A stretch of 64,000 nt of DNA from Thamnidium elegans (lineage: Eukaryota > Mucoromycota > Mucoromycetes > Mucorales > Mucoraceae): contig JAIXMG010000014.1 in assembly GCA_025201345.1 (NCBI GenBank), positions 186,001 to 250,000 of the forward strand. Direction: 5' to 3'. The notes under the pieces were generated by a model. It saw nothing but the letters and a program-made list of their open reading frames with translations, did not search any database and was not told the DNA's origin. The translations under genes were made by a program, and so were the position numbers. Within the stretch, counting starts at the first letter, position 1; each line of letters begins with the position of its first letter. This document shows, piece after piece, positions 1-12,330 of this stretch.

Positions 1-648
1 AAAAATAAGAATAGATAAAATTGATATCATTTCTTATTCCAATAAGGCAAAAAGAATTGTTGCACAAATCAAAGATTTATGCGCCATTATAGCTGGATTG
101 GTAGTATCTGGAGATTATAAATTGGGAGGACAATTGTTTGCTAAAAAGAACGTACGTGAAAATGAGGATACATTTCAACGCATTTTTGAAGTGGGTAGAC
201 GGTAATGTACCTTATAAATATATAAGCTTACTTTTGTTAAAAACTGATTATTATTATATATATATAGTCATAAGATTATGAACCCAGAGAAAATGAGATC
301 CACCTATGGCAAATTAATGTACATGTTGATGGATTCAGTTATTCCTGAAGTAGAAGACTACCTTGGATTTTCGTGTGTAATTCCTATAAAGACAGTATAT
401 GATTTTCTCAAGAGCCGTGAAAGCATAGATGTTTTACATGATGATAATATTGTATTGGCTACTCGCGAAATTTCATCTGAATTTAAGACTCGTCAACAAA
501 TTGAGCAAGAAGTTGAACGTAAACGGGTTGCAATCAAGACAGTATGTGAAAAATACGCCAACGAAAGAATTTCAAAGGAGGATATTGAACGTTGTTTATT
601 ATCCATGTCTGATAATAATGCTTTTTTAAAAGCAAATAGGTATAAACA

Positions 649-696
<48 letters not shown>

Positions 697-1676
697 AAGA
701 TTTAAAAATGATTTTCTTGTATACTAACGTACACTTAATAACTAGAGATCCTTGTGATAAAATGCTCAAGTACCTTGCAAAGTATTTTAATTCTACCAAG
801 CATGATCATGGTTATTCTTTAGCTATTCATGCCGGTAGAAATGGACATCGTCTTACGCACTCTCATTCAACACAATACACGTATGTACATCAATCGTTAA
901 GTTTATGGCGTGAAATTATGAATGAAATGTTTATGCTTTGGAGCATGGCCGATGAAGATTTGATATCCCCTAGTGCATACAGGTTAACGAATACAGGACA
1001 AGGATTACAAAGAATTCAACCTTGCCCAAATATATCTAGAGCTATGCACAAAATATTGAACCATACGCAAAAGAAATGTGGCTCTTGGGTTGGTAGTAGT
1101 GTAGTTCATTTAGGAGATAAAAATGTTCCAAATGCTTTCATGTTTATTGATAAGTATAATCAGGTAGCACGTATTTTAACGCCTATTATCAGTACTTTGG
1201 ATAAATTGGATTCACTTGTTTCTGATGCAGATGTTGCAGGGTACCTTTCTAGTGAATTTGGAGGAATAGAGCAATGTAGAAAGGATATTCTCCGTAAGTT
1301 TATATTTCAATATTTTCCCTTAAAAAAAACAAAACAAAAAAAAAAGTTGACATATTCTATCTAGATGACTTATTTAGGCATGGGTTTGATGGTTCGGGTG
1401 GAGATAATTATTTTGATGCAGGAAGTTGTATAGATGGTCGACTTACATCTGCTTGGAACTGTAAGTTTAAAACTAGTAAAAGACGATGTAAAAAAAAAAA
1501 AAAAAAAAAAAAGCTAAATATATAATATAGGGTGTTCAACAATTGAAAAGAAGACATTCTTTCCTATATTTTTAATGACAGTAAGTTTTATTTTATAACT
1601 GTGGTTACATATCTTACTAATACCTCAAACAAAACAAAAATAGGGCTTTGTTGGATTTGATGGAAGTGAATGGTAA
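1..1676 (+). CDS. UPF0652/DUF2009 family protein (5' truncated by window edge)
   Basis: A conserved eukaryotic family of unknown biochemical function, found in fungi and plants. Proposed exons are 2-201, 268-639, 746-1293, 1365-1460, 1531-1580 and 1644-1676, giving 432 visible residues and a TAA stop. Family hallmarks are NPEKMRSTYGKLMYML just after the first visible intron, a middle block with HAGRNGHRLTHSHSTQYTYV, and the C-terminal ending GFVGFDGSEW. Intron 640-745 contains a 41-nt T run. Its acceptor was placed at the CTAG ending at 745, not the AG right after the T run, because only this keeps the frame (NR-DPCDKMLKYL) and it follows a TACTAAC branch site. The start codon lies upstream of the window. 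The family call is from memory of its motifs; no catalytic motif is evident. Confidence 0.85.
651..691 (+). repeat. 41-nt T homopolymer inside an intron
   Basis: An uninterrupted T run in the second visible intron of the UPF0652 gene, upstream of the TACTAAC branch site and the true acceptor. Length may be unreliable because homopolymers are prone to sequencing error. Confidence 0.85.
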
Positions 1677-2186
1677 TAATAATAAAATAAAAAAAAGTAT
1701 TATATAAATGGAAAAGGGTCGATCAATCTTGATTCCAATAACTCGGCACATGAATTATTAGTTATTTTGTATAGAAACCAAGGAAAAGGTATACATTCGA
1801 TAAGGGGAGCGTAAATACCTACACTATTACTGCTCTCTTTTTTTTTTATATATATATTCTCCTTATTCTATCGCCGAGCAACAGGAATGTTACTTTGGGT
1901 ATTACGGAAAGGAGTAAAAAGAGAGAAAGAGAGAAAGAGAAAAAGAGACATATCTAATGTAAAAAGGAGACAAATGACAGTTTAAAGTCACCATGCTTAT
2001 ATATAATATCGTTTTGATAATTACTACATGATCTACAATAATGAGTGTGTGTCTTTTATCACTTTCCCCTTTTTTTTTCTTTTTTTTTTTCTTCTTTTTT
2101 CGTAAAGGGTACATGAAACCCCTACCGATTATTGCAAAAACTAATCTCAATGCCTTTTTATACATTATAATGTGCTTAATAGTACA

Positions 2187-2257
2187 GAGAGAGAGAGAGA
2201 GAGGAATATATATATATAGAGTGTGTGCGTGTATGTGTGTGAGAGAGAAAAAAAAAG
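2187..2257. repeat. Compound microsatellite (GA)n-(TA)n-(TG)n-(GA)n
   Basis: Visible as consecutive dinucleotide tracts: AGAGAG, then TATATA, then a GTGTGTGCGTG stretch, then GAGAGAG and an A run. It lies in the spacer between the UPF0652 and CP2 genes. Confidence 0.8.
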
Positions 2258-3412
2258 TTCCTTACTTTTACTGTGGAAGGTACTTGATAATTTTTCCCCT
2301 TTACCCAACCTATGGGTCCGAATATAGCTAGTACTTTGTCAAAGAGTAATTTTTCTTTTCCCCTTTATTTTTATAAATATAAATTATATATTCAGCCTTC
2401 ATTTTGCTAACCCCCTTCCCCCCTTTTATATATATATGTATATAATTTTTTTTTTTTAAAAAACATGATAAATTAATGTTAAATTTAGCTGACAAAAAAA
2501 GAAAAAAGATTATTTTTTGATTCAATAACGTTAAAATCATTTTTTTTTTATGATAAACCAAGACAAAAGATAATTAAAAAAAAAAAAAGAAAAAAGGAAA
2601 GGGCTTATTTTAAACCAATATTCTCATCATTATGTAGATGTTTTATAAATTAGCTTGAGCAAGCAAATTGTTTTGGGCACACTTCTAGAATAATCAGAAT
2701 AAAATACTGTCACAAACATATAAACATAAATATTTATGCATTATCCAAAGAATAACATGTACACTCCTTAAGCACATTTTTACAGACTAGCAACAGATTA
2801 AAATATGTATCATATTTTAAATATTTTAAGCATTTTCAAATCTGAGGTTAAGTTATTACAACGCAAAATCCAAAAAAAAAAAAAAAAAAAATTTGCGTGT
2901 TATGTGGTATCCTAGTTACGTTTTTTTGTGTGTGTGTGTGTTTCTAATATCATGTATAAGAATAAATTCCCCCTTTATTCTCCCTTACACTTTTTTTTTC
3001 TTTGGTTTTATTCCCCTTCACCCCCAATATATAAAGGTTGTTTTAATGTATCACATAAATAACCCTTTTTTTTTTTTACACTTTGTTTTTTTGTATTCTA
3101 TTTTTTTTTTATTTATTTATTTTTTTCGACTCTTATATAAATATAAAAATTTTAACTTTTTACATGCCTTTATTACACTTTTATTATTTTTGTTTGTATA
3201 GTATTTTATAATAGTGGCAATCTAAACAAAATTTTGAAACGCACTTTTTTTTTTTTTTTTTTTTTCCCCCAAATCCTAATAGAATAAACAAAGATCAGCA
3301 ATTATATAAAAGGTAAATGATTTAAATGAATTCTTTTTACTTTAATATATACTTACCTTCTTTATGAAACCATTAAAAAAAAAAACTCATATAAAAATCA
3401 ACAACTCGAAAT

Positions 3413-3418
<6 letters not shown>

Positions 3419-3451
<33 letters not shown>
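3419..3451 (+). repeat. 33-nt A homopolymer abutting the CP2 start codon
   Basis: An uninterrupted A run ends two bases before the ATG at 3453, with only one G between. A-rich leaders immediately before ATGs are common in this window, but this is the longest. It could act as a nucleosome-excluding element or a poly(A) 5' leader; both are inference. Confidence 0.85.
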
Positions 3452-3452
<1 letters not shown>

Positions 3453-3453
<1 letters not shown>

Positions 3454-5987
3454 TGACAACTACAACTAATTCATTTAAAACAAACTTTTTGGAAAATAAC
3501 CAAGGCTGGACTCAAACACCACACTCTCCGCCTTCAAATACTTTTGAACAAGATAATATCTCAAATAAACATAATAGCCGTGTACATCTACGTCACTTTA
3601 GTGCAAATGACAGTCATTGTATTCGAAATTCTTCTTATTTAGCTTCCCCTTCTTCTTCTTTTCTACAACAGTCTACTGATCATGTCATACCAGAAGTAGA
3701 TAATCAACAACAAAGGTAAACCTTTTTTTTTTTTTCCTTTTTTTTTTCGCAAGTGGCAATAGATGATAATAGTAATAATAATAAATAAGGGAGAAGAGGG
3801 AGAAGGGGAAAACAAAACAAAAAAAAAAGAGAGGGTGCTAACTGAGGAGCTACCTGAAGGGGATAGAAGAGTTCAAGTAAAGGGACTTCTAAAATTAGAC
3901 TATTAGTTACTAACCAATTCAATTGATTATTATAGGAGACTTCGCTTTGATATTATCTTAGAAGGTAAACAAACAAAAAAACAACTTTGTTTTTTAAATT
4001 CAATTTATCAACATTTTTTTTATTTTTTATTTAGCTGCAACTGCTGTCACACAAAAAGCAGAGGAATCCGCAATTACATACCTTAATCGCGGTCAAGTCT
4101 ATGGTATTCAATTAAATGATAAACAGGGTTTAAATAAGACAATCACAAGTACGCTATCTATTGCCTTCCATTCTTCTTCACATCGTAGAATTGCAGAAAG
4201 TTATTGGAAATTCTGGGTTGGTCAACAAAAGCAAACTGAAGTGCGCGCCATTGATATAGGTAAAATAAATTTCAAGGGATAGAATGAAATACAACTAAAC
4301 TAACCACATACTTTTTTTTAGATTCAAGTCAATCTACCGGCATTTCTGATCTCAAGTTCCCTAGTTTCGATAAAATTACTTTTAATTGGAATGGTAGATT
4401 TGGTTCAAAAATATACGTTCGGTTTAAATGTCTTTCTACAGACTTTTCTAGAATTAAAGGTGTAAAAGGCATTCCACTAAGAACTCAAATGGAAAGTCAT
4501 ATCAATGAAAACACTGCTACTGGAGCTCCTGCTATAGATGAAGTTTGTTTTTGTAAAGTGAAATTATTTAGAGATAAAGGTGCTGAACGAAAAAATAAAG
4601 ATGATGCAAAACAAATAGCAAAGCAACTTGAAAAGGTTTACGGTAAAATATATATATAATATATATCTTATTTTTATTTTTTTACTTTTTCTTACAAAGT
4701 ACTTTATTAGGTAAAGCAAATGAGCAATCATTACCCTTAATGTATAATGTATCTATACCCTATTCCGTCTTTGGAGAAATTCCTACATCTTCCACTCTAG
4801 ATTCATTTGAGCACGCTGCAGATGATATCGTGTTACCCTTGCAGATAAAAACGCCTGCCAGATACCACACCAGAGTCATGACAGCCCCTAACTCGATCTT
4901 TTATCAAAGTAATAAAGCGAATGGTCCCGCAAGAGGCAGAAAGTCAATTTCATCCATTATACCACCCTTCATCCAAACGTCAAGCGATCAGCAAGCTATC
5001 CCTACAACGTATGAGTCATCAGGATCAGCGACCCCTATTATCAATAACTTTGTTTCTAAAACAAAGGAAAACTATGATTTTCATAAATATCTTACACAGC
5101 AACAACAAGAATTAGCTGCTTTACCTCATATTGATACCAATGATTTGCAATTAGAGCATGCAAGAGGCTCCTCCTCCTCTTCTAGTTCCTTATTATTACA
5201 TCAAAATGAGGCTCATAGTAATTACAGTAGTTCTATCAATGCAGCTTTTGATGAAGACTTGCCTCCTCTTACAGCAGATACATTACATACTCCTGGTACA
5301 GCCCAAGTAACTCCTACCGAATTCTCACATCATAGTGCATTTGAAAAAAAGATATTCCTGAACAACACTAGTCATATTCTTACTCCAGATCTCATGATGG
5401 ATAACCATATCTATAATCAACCTATGCTATCATCTATTTATGATGTATTTACACCCGAAGAAATTCAACAACCACCCGAATCTTGTGCAATCACACCTAC
5501 TCAAGATGAATTTTTTGGCTCTACTAGTCCTCATTCAGAAATCAATAGACAACAACCAACAGATATATTATACCATCAACGCGATTACTTTTGTAGTATG
5601 GAATCTACAACTTCACATATCTCTAGACTTCAACAACAGTTACAGTTACATAATGAATCCGCTAGCAATATCATGTTAAATAATAGTACCGCTAATATGC
5701 TCTTACTGTCTCCTCCACCTCCTTTACTGACAACACATTTCGAAACCGATAACAAAAAGAAACGTGCTCATTCCGATCTAATGGATCGTCCCGATTGTTT
5801 GGAATCAAATCGTATATTGACTTATTCTAGTAACCCATCTCATATTACTTTGTCCAGTAATTGCAGTAGTACAACCAGTAGTAATTGTAATAGTACAACC
5901 AGTAGTAATTGTAGTATAAATAGTGACTCTGCTAATAGTAGTAGTCGTCTTCATAAAAAGTTTCGTCATCAACATCTTTCACCTTAA
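3453..5987 (+). CDS. CP2/Grainyhead-type transcription factor
   Basis: A sequence-specific nuclear transcription factor of the CP2 (LSF/Grainyhead) family; in fungi, relatives affect cell-wall and conidial separation genes. Exons are 3453-3715, 3936-3964, 4035-4259, 4322-4642 and 4711-5987, giving 704 aa. The CP2 DNA-binding fold lies at about residues 88-290. It shows the diagnostic AITYLNRGQVYGIQLND block, then a beta-rich stretch ending around FCKVKLFRDKGAERK. The first ~88 residues and the C-terminal ~400 residues are low-complexity, rich in Ser/Asn/Gln/Thr, with a terminal SSNC/TTSSN repeat; such tails are typical of fungal activators. No SAM or dimerisation domain was recognised at the C terminus. 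The start is the first ATG after the A33 run. The intron at 3716-3935 is long for this window, and a TTACTAAC branch site precedes its acceptor. Confidence 0.85.
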
Positions 5988-6016
5988 AGTATATACATAA
6001 TAAAAAAAAAATACGA

Positions 6017-6066
<50 letters not shown>

Positions 6067-6454
6067 TATTTATGTTGATCTTTTTTTTTTCATTCCCGCT
6101 TTAATGACTATCGATAGTCGAAATGAGGAAAAAGCACAGACTAAAAAGGTTTAAAAAGCGAATGATTTTTTTTTTTCAAAAACACACACACACACACACA
6201 CACACACATATTTTAAACTTTAAGGCCTCACAGCGTGCGCGCACAAAAAAAAATATATAAACATGTATCATGTATGTTGACAGACATGCAGTATAAATAA
6301 AATAAAAAAAAACCTGTAAATACTTTTGTGTGTATTCCCTGTTTTGGAAATATATCGTCGCACGATAACATTATTTGGAATAAAGACCTTTTAACGCGTG
6401 AAAAAGAGAGACGCAAGGAATACTTTTTTTTTATTTAAACCCTTTTTTATTTTC
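5988..6454. other. Intergenic spacer with A44 run and (CA)n
   Basis: Between the 3' ends of the CP2 gene and the broken minus-strand gene. It contains an A run at about 6019-6062, a (CA)n microsatellite at about 6182-6208, and a GTGCGCGCAC patch near 6234-6243. No coding potential seen. Confidence 0.7.
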
Positions 6455-7566
6455 TCAAATCATCCCCCCACTCTGACTTTTTACAAATTGGGTTCTACTC
6501 CCCCAACTAGGTAAAGTGTCCAAAATGTCAATCGAAATAGATGATTCGACAACTTTTGATATGCGTTCTGAAGGTGCACTGCCTAAAACAGTAACTTCAC
6601 GCATATTATCCAATTGTTTGTAAAATTCAGCAAGCTACCAAAAAAAAAAAAAAAAAAAAAAAAAAATTTATTTATTTAAAATATGTATATATATATACTT
6701 ACTCTGTCACTTCTCCAACTGGGAACTGAGGCCGTATAGTTTATGGTAAGACCTTGTTCGTTTCTTTCTCCTACGTCTTCTTCTGACATGTACGATTTTT
6801 CAAGAAACATCTCGCATTCTTCTTCTGGACCAAACGTACGAACAAAGTAATCTTTTTTTTCATACGTGTCTATTCTTCTTTCCCACTTCTAAAAAAAAGT
6901 GTAAGATACACTATTTGTTTTTTTTTTCTTTCTGTTAGTATACTAACCCTATGAAGTCGACTCCTTCGACTAGCTTTGTCTCTTTTATCAGCTATTTCTT
7001 CCTCCGTCTTGTTAATTATATCTCTAAACTTGCGCTTTTGAGAATGAAAAAAAAACACGTAGTTCTTTTATTTGTCTCTCTTTTTTTTTTTTTCGAGCGG
7101 TGAAAACTGATACTTTGCAGGATCCGCATCACTCTCTTTGGCTCGATGTCATCTGCAGTGCTCAAAAATATAGTTTCGGATAATCAGGTTGCTACCTTCA
7201 CGAGATCCTAAAGAAAACAACCAGCCGTCGTTATTGTCTTGATATTGTCCATAAATTGTTCGAATCACTAACTATATAAAAAAAAAAATTTAATCTGTAT
7301 ACATATATTTTTCTTCTGTATGTGTGTGTTACAGATTGATCATTATTTCTTTTTAAAATATTTCGCTTTTTGTAACTGTTGGGTCGGACGATGACATACT
7401 GCTTTCGATAAATGCTAGTCTTTGTTTTAATCCATCATTATCGCTTTGAAGTTTCGATATCTTTTATGTAAGTTTACACTCAGAAGGACAACGCGCTTTG
7501 ATGGGTTGCGTCGTATGAGCTGTTTATTTTTCTAATAGTCGGTAAACTGCTGTTGGTCGTGGTCAT
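6455..7566 (-). pseudogene. Degenerate gene of unidentified family
   Basis: Minus-strand coding-like segments lie in series but do not join cleanly. The 3' part is good: exon 6888-6703 (KWERRIDTYEKKDYF, then ending SVPSWRSDR) and exon 6634-6455 (LAEFYKQLDNMREV, ending with TGA), joined in phase through a GTAAGT intron. A charged exon from 6948 upward (NKTEEEIADKRDKASRRSRL) precedes them in phase. Upstream segments are GQYQDNNDGWLFSLGSREG at about 7260-7160 and a coiled-coil-like KISKLQSDNDGLKQRLAF at about 7470-7400. The coiled-coil segment has a TAA just before it in frame and a TAA at its end, and no donor/acceptor pair restores the frame. A possible ATG is at 7566. I do not recognise the family. 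It could be a real gene whose 5' exons I have misplaced, but a decayed member of a multicopy family is more likely. Confidence 0.45.
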
Positions 7567-8115
7567 ATAAAAAAAAGAAAAAAATCTAAAGAAAAAAAAA
7601 AGGGAAAAAAGAAACGTTTTATAAAATAACAAAAAAAAAACGCGTATCATGTAATCAACTAAGACGTCATATATTTATAAAATGTGAAATTCCAATGGCG
7701 TAGAAGGGTTTTGTTTGTATATATATAAAAAAAAAGGGGGCACGCAAAAAGTTTATATAATTAGGCCAATTATATTCTCTATCGAATGACATAGAGTGTT
7801 ATGCTTTTTATTAAACGCTATATATTGAAGTATCGAAATCAATTTTAACAGAATTGGCTGAAAGATGTATAAAAATATACTTTTGTATATGAATTCACAG
7901 CTTCGAAAAAAAAAATACAATGATCTATTTTATAATCCTTTATATATATTATAAAAACTGCATGATTCTCTTATGACACAACTGCTAATGAAGGGGGAAA
8001 CCCAGCAAACGTCAAAATTCGTTAAATGGGGACTGCTTCTTTTTTTTTTTTTTTTTTTTTTAAAGAGATCTTTTTTTTTTATAGATCTAGAGTTTATAAT
8101 CTTTTTAAAAAAACA
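7567..8115. other. Upstream region of the Dbp6 gene
   Basis: A divergent spacer between the broken minus-strand gene and the helicase. AT-rich with several A/T runs; a T20 run lies at about 8040-8060 and a T10 run near 8072. Low-complexity open frames that start here (poly-Phe) are not genuine. Confidence 0.6.
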
Positions 8116-10447
8116 ATGTTCTCGATCGCTAGATATAACGGAGACGCTGAAGAGGAGAAAGATACTCGTACACTCGAGAAGAAGCAAGAGAGATTAAACA
8201 AGTTAAACGCCAAAATAGCGAATAAAAAGAGAAAGGAAGATACTCCTAATGACACACCTGTTGAAAAGAAGAGAAAAAACAATGAAGCCGATAAAGAAAA
8301 GGTAGAGGAAATAAAGGTTGTTGAAAAGAAACCTGTCAAAACACCAAAGAAGGAAACACCAGCTGTCAAAGTAAAGGAAGCCGTTATTGAGGAAGAAGCT
8401 GTTGTTGTAGAAGAAGAAGCTGGTGATGAGGAAGAAGCTGGTGTTGAGGAAGAAGCTGTTGTCGAGGAAGAAGAAGCTATGGAAGAGGATACAGAAGAAG
8501 TCGAGACAAAAGAAGAAGAGGAAAAGGAGGAAGAAGTAGAGGAGGAAGCAATGGAGGTAGTACAGGAAGAAGTACCTACTTTAGAAGCTTTCCCCGATAT
8601 GTTGGGACCTAAGAAAAAGCAAAGTAAAGAAGATGCCAAATTATTAAAGAGTATGGGTATTCCTGAATGGATGTTACAACCTACCGTCGTATCCCCCAGA
8701 GAATCTTGCGATTTAGATGGTGTAGGTTTATCAGATCATATTATTCAACGTTGTAAAGATCTTGGATTATCTTCTTTATTTGCAGGTAAATAATACTAGC
8801 GTTTTTTTTTTTTTAAAGAAAAAAGAGAGATATATAATTTTTTTTTTTTTTTAAGTTCAAAAGGCTGTTATTCCTGTATTTTTGAGAAGACAAGCACTTT
8901 ATGATACTAGAAGAGTTCCAGGTGATATTTGTATTTCAGCACCTACAGGTAGTGGTAAAACTATGGCGTACGTTTTACCTATTGTTGATATATTGTCAAA
9001 GAGAGTAGTGACAAGATTGCGTGCAGTTGTTGTATTACCTACTCGTGATTTGGTTACTCAAGTTAAAGAGACTTTTGATGCTTTTGTTAAAGGTACCAAT
9101 TTAGTAGTAGCAGCTGCTAGTGGTCAGCAGTCATTTTCACATGAACAAAATGCTTTAGTGGGAAATGATCAAAGGTAAAAAAAAAGGAGGAGGGGGATTA
9201 TCTTTTTAATTATAAACTTACAAATATGGTTATAGTTGCCCTGGTGGTAAGAGTAAGGTTGATATCTTGATCACAACACCTGGTCGTTTAATGGATCATT
9301 TAACTTCTACACCAAACTTTACACTTCAACATCTTCGTTTTTTGGTTATTGATGAAGCAGATCGTCTTTTAAATCAAAGTTATAATGATTGGTTAAATCA
9401 AATTTTGTTAGCTACTCGACCTGAAATCAATACCAGTGCACCTTTATTAGACTTTAAATACGATCAATACGGGTAAAATATACTTACTGCATTTAAAGTT
9501 TTTTTTTTTTTTTTTTCTCTAATCAAATGATATAGTGTAACTGAAGCAGATGCAATTGCACCAAGTTTTTTAAAGTCAAACTACCAATTACCTACAACTG
9601 ATCTTGATTTACCCAAAGCACCTTCTGTAAAGTAATTTTACATACTACGTAATATGATACAATGATGACTAACAATGGGATAATAGATTCAAAAACTTTT
9701 GTTTTCTGCTACATTAACAAAAAATCCTGCTAAGATTGCAGGATTACATTTAAATGAACCAGAATATATCTCAGTACAAAATGAAGATGGTAGTGAAATC
9801 AAACAAGAATACACAACACCTGAAGGGCTTAAGGAATTTATGACAATTTGTCCTACTGATAAGAAACCACTTATGGTTATTTATTTACTTCATCAACTGG
9901 GAATTAAATCTGGTTTATGCTTTACTAAATCTGTCGAATCTACACAACGTCTTCAAATGTTAATAGAAGCTTATGAACAAACTCAACCTGAAGATAAACG
10001 TATTCGCGTTAAAGAATATTCTAGTGATCTTGGCCCTATTCAAAGAAAGAAGATGTTGAAACAATTTAAGGATGGACAAATCGACTTGTAAGTCTCTTTA
10101 TATGTTAATTTATCATTTATACTAAACAAACACACACACACTTTTTTAGATTAATTTGTTCTGATTTAATTGGTCGTGGTATTGATTTGGACTCAGTTCA
10201 GTTTGTGATCAGTTATGATGTTCCTTATTATATGGATAAGTATATTCATCGTGTTGGACGTACTGCACGTGCTGGTAGAGAAGGTGAAGCTTATACTCTA
10301 GTAGAAATGCAAGAGGCTCGACATTTTAAGGAAATATTGCGTCATGCGGGACATTTAAACCAAGTTAAACAATTAAAGATAGAAAAGGAAAGCTTGAAAA
10401 AACTTGTACCTGATTACGAGAAAGCAATGTCAAGTCTTACGGAATAA
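8116..10447 (+). CDS. DBP6: DEAD-box RNA helicase, Dbp6/DDX51 type
   Basis: An ATP-dependent RNA helicase; the Dbp6/DDX51 family acts in the nucleolus in early 60S ribosomal subunit assembly. Exons are 8116-8785, 8856-9174, 9236-9472, 9536-9626, 9687-10087 and 10150-10447, giving 671 aa. After a highly acidic/basic N-terminal ~190 residues (EEE/KK blocks) come motif I APTGSGKT (~252), motif Ia LPTRDL, Ib TPGRL, motif II as DEAD in [10 protein letters not shown], motif III FSATLT, then [11 protein letters not shown] and motif [12 protein letters not shown]. The long spacer between motif II and SAT is characteristic of DDX51/Dbp6. The start at 8116 has a CAATG context and avoids an upstream frame encoding poly-Phe. 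The donor at 9627 (not 9632) was chosen because only it gives [11 protein letters not shown]. The same-strand Vnx1-like gene begins 102 bp downstream. Confidence 0.92.
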
Positions 10448-10549
10448 TAATAAAACCCAGTTTTTTAATAATTTTTTTTTTTTTTTTCGTTTTCTTTTTT
10501 CTTTTCGCTTTTCTTTTTTTTTTTTTTTTTTAGCAACATTACAATATAA

Positions 10550-12299
10550 ATGCCAAAACTAAAGCGATCTTCTTCGTCTCAATCAAGTCACCGTAGCCCA
10601 GAACAGTTAAATAGAAGAAATAGTGTCAAAATAAAAGATGTGATCGAAGAAGATTTAAATGATAATGATACTACTCAAAATGATGATACAGTATCAATAA
10701 ATAGTACAGAAAGAGAAATGACACTAAAAGACCGCCAAGATGTAAAGTGGGATAAACAAAACCATTTGAACTCCCCCTATTTATTTACTTTCTTTTAAAA
10801 ATGTGTAGGCTATGAATAAGAGTCATCCTTTTGGTTTACCTATCTGGAAACCAGCTCTTTATAAAAAATCTCGATCAGTTGTACGAAGTGCAAACAGAGC
10901 TCTTCATTCTGCTCCTTCTTCTGCTCCTGAACTGTTTTTAAATCCGGGAAATATTCTATGGTTATTAGTGTTTGGTTGGTGGTTATCTGTATTGATATTT
11001 ATTACATCTACTATCATCTCTTTTGTCCCATTTGGCGGATCAAATTATGGTTGTGTATTGAGAGAATTAGCTTTTTACTTGTTATGGCCGTTTGGTAGAT
11101 ATGTTGAACGACAGGTAGAAATTACACCTACACAACTAAATGGATCAGGTACTAGTGATGAAGAAACTGGTTTATTATCTAAAAAGAAAAAGAATAAGAG
11201 ATCTATTATAGATCATGTAAAGGATTTCATTAGACTGGGTCCTGCTGGAATTATTTACTATCTCATCTATTTTATTATTATTGGTAATCCCTTCTTTTTT
11301 TTCTCTCTCTCTCTCTCTTTGTAGTATTTACTAATACTTTATATATATATATATAGCTCCGTTATTACTGCTAGTTTCCACCATTTGTTGGATATGTGTT
11401 GTATCTATTCCAATGGCAAAATTAAACTATATCCTAGTACGTCATTTGTATCGCCACCCACTAGCTCTTCGTTTTAAATCAAGTCCTTCTGGTCTTTCTC
11501 AAGCCGCAGCTGATGTGTCAGGAAAACCATCTGTTATTTTATTATGCACTTATCAAGCCATTGGGTTACAATACTACAAGTATACCTACGACGGTATCAA
11601 TATTATCTTTATCAATTTAATACCGTTAGTTTTTTTCGTTATATTTGATGATTGGGTATTGAAAAAGCATTTTCCTACTTTGTTTATCACATCACCTGCT
11701 ACTGTATTTGGGCTTTCTTTAGCTTCCGTCATTCCGCTTTCTTATTTTATTGGCATGGGCGTAAGTTCTGTTTCGGCTCAAAGTAGTATGGGGGTTGGTG
11801 CTGTCATCAATGCTACTTTTGGTAGTATTATCGAAATCATCTTGTACGCCGTTGCTCTTATCAGTGGTAAAAGTGCCTTGGTCGAAGGCGCTTTGATTGG
11901 TAGTTTCTTGGCCGGTGTTTTGTTGATGCCCGGTTGTTCCATGGTGAGTGGTGCTGTCAAACAAAAGGAACAAAGATTTAATGCAAAAAGTGCTGGTGTT
12001 ACCTCAACCATGTTGATTATGGCTATTATTGGTGCGTTAGCGCCGACATTATTTTATCAAATGTTTGGATCCGTAAGTTTTTATAAAAAAGAAAATCCCT
12101 TCGTTAAAGCTAAAAAAAAAAAAACATTTAAAAAAAAAAGTTTGAATTACGGTGTATTGAATGTCCTGCTACCCCAGATAACGGAACAATTGCTTGTTCA
12201 AGGTGCTATTATGACCAATTAAATCCAACCGGTGACCCAGTTTATCAGAATAGTGTGAAACCGCTCATGTGGCTTTGTGCCGCCATCTTACCTTCAGTA

Positions 12300-12330
<31 letters not shown>

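Larger units (their letters stand above)
1677..3452. other. Intergenic region, low complexity
   Basis: No supportable gene. It holds the 3' flank of the UPF0652 gene and the 5' flank of the CP2 factor. Content is purine/pyrimidine-strand-biased: GA-rich around 1915-1950, a GA/TA/GT compound microsatellite around 2187-2257, several T10-T25 runs and a TG repeat near 2928-2941. Open frames here are dominated by Phe/Leu/Lys/Tyr and look like translated homopolymers. Confidence 0.7.

Noticed and set aside
2893..3201. 102-codon Phe/Leu/Tyr-rich open frame
   Set aside because: Arises from T runs; no initiator context, no domain and no splice structure.
4921..5679. Secondary frames inside the CP2 last exon
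   Set aside because: Out-of-frame shadows of Ser/Gln/Asn-rich coding sequence.
8094..8639. Long minus-strand Ser/Thr-rich open frame opposite the helicase N-terminus
   Set aside because: It is the antisense of GAA/GAG-rich acidic coding sequence; the plus-strand frame is a real Dbp6 N-terminus.
9627..9686. Donor at 9632 for the Dbp6 fourth intron
   Set aside because: It gives a frameshift and stop before SAT motif III; the donor at 9627 keeps the frame.
10116..10150. CA repeat considered as a CRISPR-like or regulatory array
   Set aside because: A simple CA microsatellite in an intron; no CRISPR array exists anywhere in this eukaryotic window.
11719..12011. Minus-strand frames inside the Vnx1-like exchanger
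   Set aside because: They lie antisense to the conserved alpha-repeat exon and have no independent support.
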